In this document: piece by piece, positions 59,593-64,000 of the stretch | Numbering within the stretch: position 1 is the stretch's first letter | Layout of the letters: the number at the start of each line of letters is the position of its first letter | Assembly: GCA_033002965.1 (NCBI GenBank) | Contig: JAURVB010013148.1 | Location: 1-64,000, forward strand | Origin: Piper betle | Taxonomy: Eukaryota > Streptophyta > Magnoliopsida > Piperales > Piperaceae | DNA length: 64,000 nucleotides | Direction: 5' to 3' | Notes under the pieces: model-generated | What the model saw: the letters and a program-made list of their open reading frames with translations, nothing else | Told to the model about the DNA's origin: nothing | Database searches by the model: none | Translations under genes and position numbers: made by a program

Positions 59593-60142
59593 GGTGGTAT
59601 GAGAGCTGTGTTTCCCGTGTAACCATGCAAATCAATACCTTCTTAAAAGTCTAAAAGTCCACTGACCTAAGGGTTTTTTATTAGTAGAATTGATCATTCT
59701 TTTATATAATTAATTTTCATTACTTTAGATGGTGAGTAATTATAAGTGTCCTACTTATGTGTCAAGCTAGGTGCACGTGACAGTTGAACCAATGAGCGTA
59801 TATACGACGCCATCATAATTAGAGCTCTTATCAAGGTAGTAAGGGTGGTATGGGACTTCTGTGTGATATGAATGACAGTTTTATGGAATAGTGTGCGCCA
59901 CTATAGCCATGCATATGAGTGGGAATACTTAAATTAAGAAAAGAAAAGGTTTTCAATATGGTGTACAAATAAATTGTAAGTCACTAAATAAAAATGACTA
60001 TTTGATGATACAAAAATTTGGATAATTGTTAAAAAAATATACAATTTTTTTATTTTCCCATGTTGGGAGATTGTAAAATCCTGATATTTCTCTTCATGAC
60101 TAAATTATATTTTTAATGATGAAAATTTCGAAGCTGGGAAAT
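59593..60142 (+). other. Family D internal region 2
   Basis: 550 bp, non-coding. Primer site TGGTATGAGAGC (59595-59606). Doubled LTR-start motif at 60072 and 60143. Confidence 0.88.
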
Positions 60143-61181
60143 TGTAAAACTATGAAAATAATTATGTTATTTTATTTAGGATATTGTAAATCTTAAAACG
60201 AATCTTAAATATTATATAATTAAATTCATTCTTGGGATTGAATTTTTGGGATTGGGATCCATTCACATTAAGTCAATAGTCAGTTTTGACTTTTTGTTAT
60301 CACACTAATTGTTAGTATTTAATATTATTATGTGCGATTACGTTCTTTTATGTAAAATTTAATGTAGTAAGCACATTTGGCTCACAAAGGGAAGGCTTTA
60401 GAGAAGTTTCATTTATATTATGAACATGTGTCCTAGTTGCAGGTACCATATTAAAATTCTAGGTTCATCTAATTACTCGAAATGTTATATATTCCAATGT
60501 GAGAGTCTTCGTCAGCCTAAGCCTACATTCAACTACCATGTGCCGAACACAACCGAGGTTAAAAATTGACTCAGTCTGACACATGGCAACATCGTTAAAA
60601 TTCTTTAAATATTAAATACTTTCCCCCATGCCAAAAGGGCTAGCACGGCGTTGTGGCACAAGATCGAGCTTATTATGCATTTGTGATACCGAAAGAGTGA
60701 GTCAATGGTAAATATCAGTAACTAAAGGACCAGGGTTACGTAGCGTATGTGCGCATAGTTTGGATTGTAGCTATATTGGCGGCTACCCTCCCAGTATAGT
60801 AAGAGCTCAGCATATGGTTATAATCACTAAAAGACGTAATTAATGTTGTTGTGGAATATATTAATTGTTTTATGTAATTATATGACATAGTGTTTTTATC
60901 ACTAACGTTGAATTGCCTTTGCAGGTATAAGCATTGAATGGTGGGTAGAGTCAGAACAGTTTGAGGACTTTGTTATTTGGCTATTATTTTTCTACATTGT
61001 TTGCATGGCAGTGGAATTTCGGTTCGGTTCATGGGGCATAAATTATTCCAAGCATTTGTTATATTAAATTTTACCTCATGATTTTATTTCAGATATTGAA
61101 ATTAATAGAAATTAATTTATAAGACACTTAGTTTTATATAATAGCACTTAGCTCGTAGTTCGAAACGGGCGGGTCATTACA
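60143..61181 (+). repeat. Family D LTR3 (TATA box deleted)
   Basis: 1039 bp. About 125 bp between GTAATTTCTT and AGTTGTTAGC of the other units are missing at 60369, including the TATA box, so this LTR is unlikely to start transcription. Confidence 0.88.
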
Positions 61182-61732
61182 TGTGGTGTCAAGGTTGTGT
61201 TTCCTATATAAACATACAAATCTAATACCTTGTTGAAAGTTTAAGAGCCAACTATAGCAAGGGTAATTTTTTTATATTAGAATTAATCATTCTTTTATAG
61301 AATAAATTTTCATTGTTTTAAATGGTAAGTAATTATTTGTGTGCTACTTATGTGTCATGCTAAGTGCATGTGACAATTACACCAATGACCGTATATGGGA
61401 CACCTTTACAATCAGAGCTCTTGTCTAAGTAGAATGGGTGGTATGGGACACCTGTGTGATATGGATGATAGTGTCAGGGGATAGTGTGTGTCATTTTAGC
61501 TATGCATATGAGTGGCAATGCTTAAATCAAGAAAAAAAGTTTTCAGTATGGTGTACAAATAAATTGTAAGACACTAAAGAAAAATGACCATTTGATGATA
61601 CAAAAATTTAGATAATTGTTAAAAATGTATAAAATTTTTATTTTCCCATGTTGTGGAGATTGTAAAACCCTGATTTTTCTCTTCGTGACTATATTATATT
61701 TTCGAGGACAAAAATTACCAAGTTGGGGTGAT
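61182..61732 (+). other. Family D internal region 3
   Basis: 551 bp, non-coding. The primer site is decayed (TGGTGTCAAGGT). Doubled LTR-start motif at 61661 and 61733; the second follows the fullest GAGGACAAAAATTACC context. Confidence 0.88.
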
Positions 61733-62390
61733 TGTAAAACCATGAAAATCATTAGGTGATTTTATTTAGGATTTATGCAAATCTTAAAACGAATCTTAAA
61801 TATTATTTAATGAAATTAATTCTTGTGATTTAATATTTTGGATTGGGATCCATTCGCATTAAGTCAATAGTCACTTTTGACTTTTCGCTATCACACTAAT
61901 TGTTAGTATTTAACATAAGTATGCATGACTACGTTCTTTTATATGAAATTTAATGTAGTAATTTCTTATATTCTACACATATTTAAAAATTTTAATGTAG
62001 TGACTTCATAAATTTCACACATATAATCTTTTATATAAAAGAGAATTTTGCTGGAGGGTAAATAAAACATCAACTTGATAGTTGTAAACACATTTGGCTC
62101 ACACATGGCTTTAAATAAGTTTCATTTATATTAGGTTCATGTGTCCTAGTTGCAGGTGCTTAATCAAAATTCTACGTTTGTGCACTTACTCGAAATGTTA
62201 TATATTTCATATGTGGGAGTCCTCGTCAGCCTCAGCCCACATTCGACTACTATGTGCCAAACACAACCGGGGTTAAAGAATTGACTCAGTCTGACACGGG
62301 GGAGTACTGTTAAAATTCTTTAAAGATTAAATACATGCCTCCATGACGAAAGGGCTGGGAAGGCATTGATAGAATAGGCGGGTTGTTACA
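61733..62390 (+). repeat. Family D LTR4 (3' part deleted)
   Basis: 658 bp. It keeps the TATA box (62032-62040) but about 480 bp of the shared module are deleted at about 62369. It ends GGCGGGTTGTTACA. Confidence 0.88.
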
Positions 62391-62942
62391 TGTGGTATGA
62401 GAGTTGTGTTTCCGATATAACCATGCAAATCAATACCTTGTTGAAAGTCTAATAGTCAACTATAGCAAGGGTAAATTATTTTTTTTATATTAGAATTGAT
62501 CATTCTTTTATAGAATTAATTTTCATTGTTTTAGATGGTAAGTAATTATAGGTGTGACACATATGTGTCATGGTAGGTGCACGTGACACTTAAACTAATG
62601 AGCTTATATACGACGCCTTTATAATCAAAGTATTTATCTAGGTAGTATAGGTGGTATGGGACAACTGTGCGATATGGATGAAAATGTCATGGGACAGTGT
62701 GCCCGACTTTAGCTATGCATATTGGTCGCAATGCTTAAATCAAGAAAAAATATATTTTCCGTATGGTGTACAAATAAATTGTAAGTCACTAAAGAAAAAT
62801 GACCATTTGATGATACAAAAATTTTGATAATTGTTAAAAATATTAATTTGTTTCCCCTTGTTGGGGAGATTGTAGAACCTTGATTTTTCTCTTCATGACC
62901 ACATTATATTTTCAAAGACGAAAATTCCCAAGTTGGGGAGGT
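62391..62942 (+). other. Family D internal region 4
   Basis: 552 bp, non-coding. Primer site TGGTATGAGAGT (62393-62404). Doubled LTR-start motif at 62871 (TGTAGAACC) and 62943. Confidence 0.88.
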
Positions 62943-64000
62943 TGTAAAACCCTTAAAATAATTAGGTTATTTTACTTAGGATTTTGTAAATCTTGGTATG
63001 AATATTAAATATTATGTAAATAAATTAATTCTTGGGATTGAATTTTGAGGTTGGGATCCATTTGCATTAAGTCAATAGTAAGTTTTGACTTTTCGTTATC
63101 AGACTAATTATTGGTATTTAATATAATTATGTGTGATTACATTTTTTTATAAAATTTAATGTAGTAATTTCTTAAATTTCATACATATTTATAAAATTTG
63201 ATATAGTGACTTTTTAAATTCTACACATATTCTTATATATAAAGGAGAATTTTGTTTATGGTAAATAAAACATCAACTTGATAGTTGTTAGCACATTTGG
63301 TTCAGAAAGGGAAAACTTTAGCGAAGTTTTATTTATATTATGGTCATGTGTCTGCCTCGTCAAAATTTCACGTTTATGTATATTCCTATGTGGGACTCTT
63401 AATCTACCAGAGCCCACATTCGACCATCATGTGCTGAGCACAATCGGGGTCAATGAATTGACTCAGTCTGATATACGGCGGCACCCTTAAAATTCTTTTA
63501 AGACTAAATACCTGCCCTAATGCCGAAAGTGGTGGCAAGAGCGAAGTGGTGAAAGGCAACTCATTATGCACTTGTGATACTAAGAGGGTGAGTTAATAGT
63601 AAATATCAGTAACTACAAGCTGAAGGTCACGTAGCATGTGTCAAGATACATGAGACTGTAACAAGATTGGCGGCCACCCTCCCAGCATATTAAGAGCTCA
63701 ACATAGGCTCATAATCACTAAAGGACATAATAATGATGTTGTAGGATATATTAATTCTTTCTTTTAATTATATGACTTAGTGTTTTTATCACTAACGTGG
63801 AAATGCCTTTGTAGGTATGAGGATGGAAGGATGGGTAGAGTCGGGAAACCTGGAGGACTCTGTTATTTGACTATTATTTTTGTACATTGTTTGCATGGCA
63901 GTGGGATTTCAATTCAATTAATGGGGCTTAGATTATTCCGATCCTTTGTTATATTAAATTTTATCCCATGATTTTATTTAAAATATTGAAAATTAATAGA
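62943..64000 (+). repeat. Family D LTR5 (cut by window edge)
   Basis: 1058 bp visible, with a TATA box (about 63234-63243) and the shared module. By comparison with LTR2 about 100 bp more lie beyond the window. Confidence 0.85.

Larger units (their letters stand above)
57118..64000 (+). mobile_element. Tandem array of family D elements with shared LTRs
   Basis: Order: LTR1 (57118-57901, left-truncated), internal 1 (57902-58431), LTR2 (58432-59592), internal 2 (59593-60142), LTR3 (60143-61181), internal 3 (61182-61732), LTR4 (61733-62390), internal 4 (62391-62942), LTR5 (62943 to the window end). Every internal part starts with a variant initiator-Met primer site and ends in a polypurine tract. 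Internals are 530, 550, 551 and 552 bp. They are non-coding but begin with a leader similar to that of the Tekay element (13586-13780, shared CCTTGTTGAAAAGTC and TTTTAGAT), so D is an internally deleted Tekay derivative. Units are roughly 85-90 percent alike by eye. Adjacent elements share one LTR, as expected from unequal recombination between LTRs. Confidence 0.9.

Noticed and set aside
57118..64000. Simple centromeric satellite
   Set aside because: Units contain LTR ends, primer sites and polypurine tracts, and vary in LTR length, so this is a retrotransposon array, whatever its later fate.

Overview
This is a stretch of nuclear DNA from a higher plant, made almost wholly of LTR retrotransposons inserted into one another. 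The evidence is a dense set of long terminal repeats with TG...CA-type ends, primer-binding sites matching plant initiator-Met tRNA (TGGTATCAGAGCC), Ty3/gypsy polyprotein remains, AT-rich decayed LTR bodies, and no compact genes. The species cannot be named from the sequence. I see no convincing host gene, tRNA, rRNA or CRISPR array. All family names (A to F) are local labels.

Layout. 1-13.2 kb: a solo LTR of family A (382-2922), then a family E LTR (about 3272-13215) carrying three later insertions: a second solo A LTR (3897-6775), a complete 534-bp TRIM (7559-8092, target duplication CACTT) and a minus-strand A-like LTR (about 8146-11401). 13.4-30.3 kb: a three-level nest. A Ty3/gypsy element of Tekay/Del type (gag 13769-14223, then gag-RT-RNaseH-INT 24320-27405, 3' LTR 27535-30265) was hit in gag by an element that left a minus-strand family B solo LTR (14224-24319). 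That LTR was later hit by a non-autonomous large element (LARD, 14447-21597). 30.3-39.4 kb: LTR fragments, including a 3.4-kb minus-strand LTR inserted with a perfect AATTT duplication into a relative in the opposite orientation.

39.4-46.2 kb: a minus-strand family A LTR holding a young family C element (40348-44280, with an open protease-RT frame) and a small chimeric TRIM (44831-45376) whose 3' LTR is part TRIM and part family D. 46.2-50.3 kb: family E and B fragments plus a hAT-like end. 50.3-56.7 kb: a second LARD on the minus strand. 57.1-64 kb: a tandem array of family D units, LTR-internal-LTR-internal and so on, with about 1.1-kb LTRs and 530-552-bp non-coding internal parts. It runs off the right edge.

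How the parts relate. The only protein-coding material is Tekay-type gag-pol, in two damaged copies. The TRIMs, LARDs and D units are non-autonomous: they keep LTRs, primer-binding site and polypurine tract but have no recognisable gag-pol, so they must have used proteins supplied in trans. Families B and D share a common 3'-half module, part of which is also in C. Together with the chimeric TRIM this points to repeated template switching between families. The most notable structures are the tandem D array and the chimeric TRIM.
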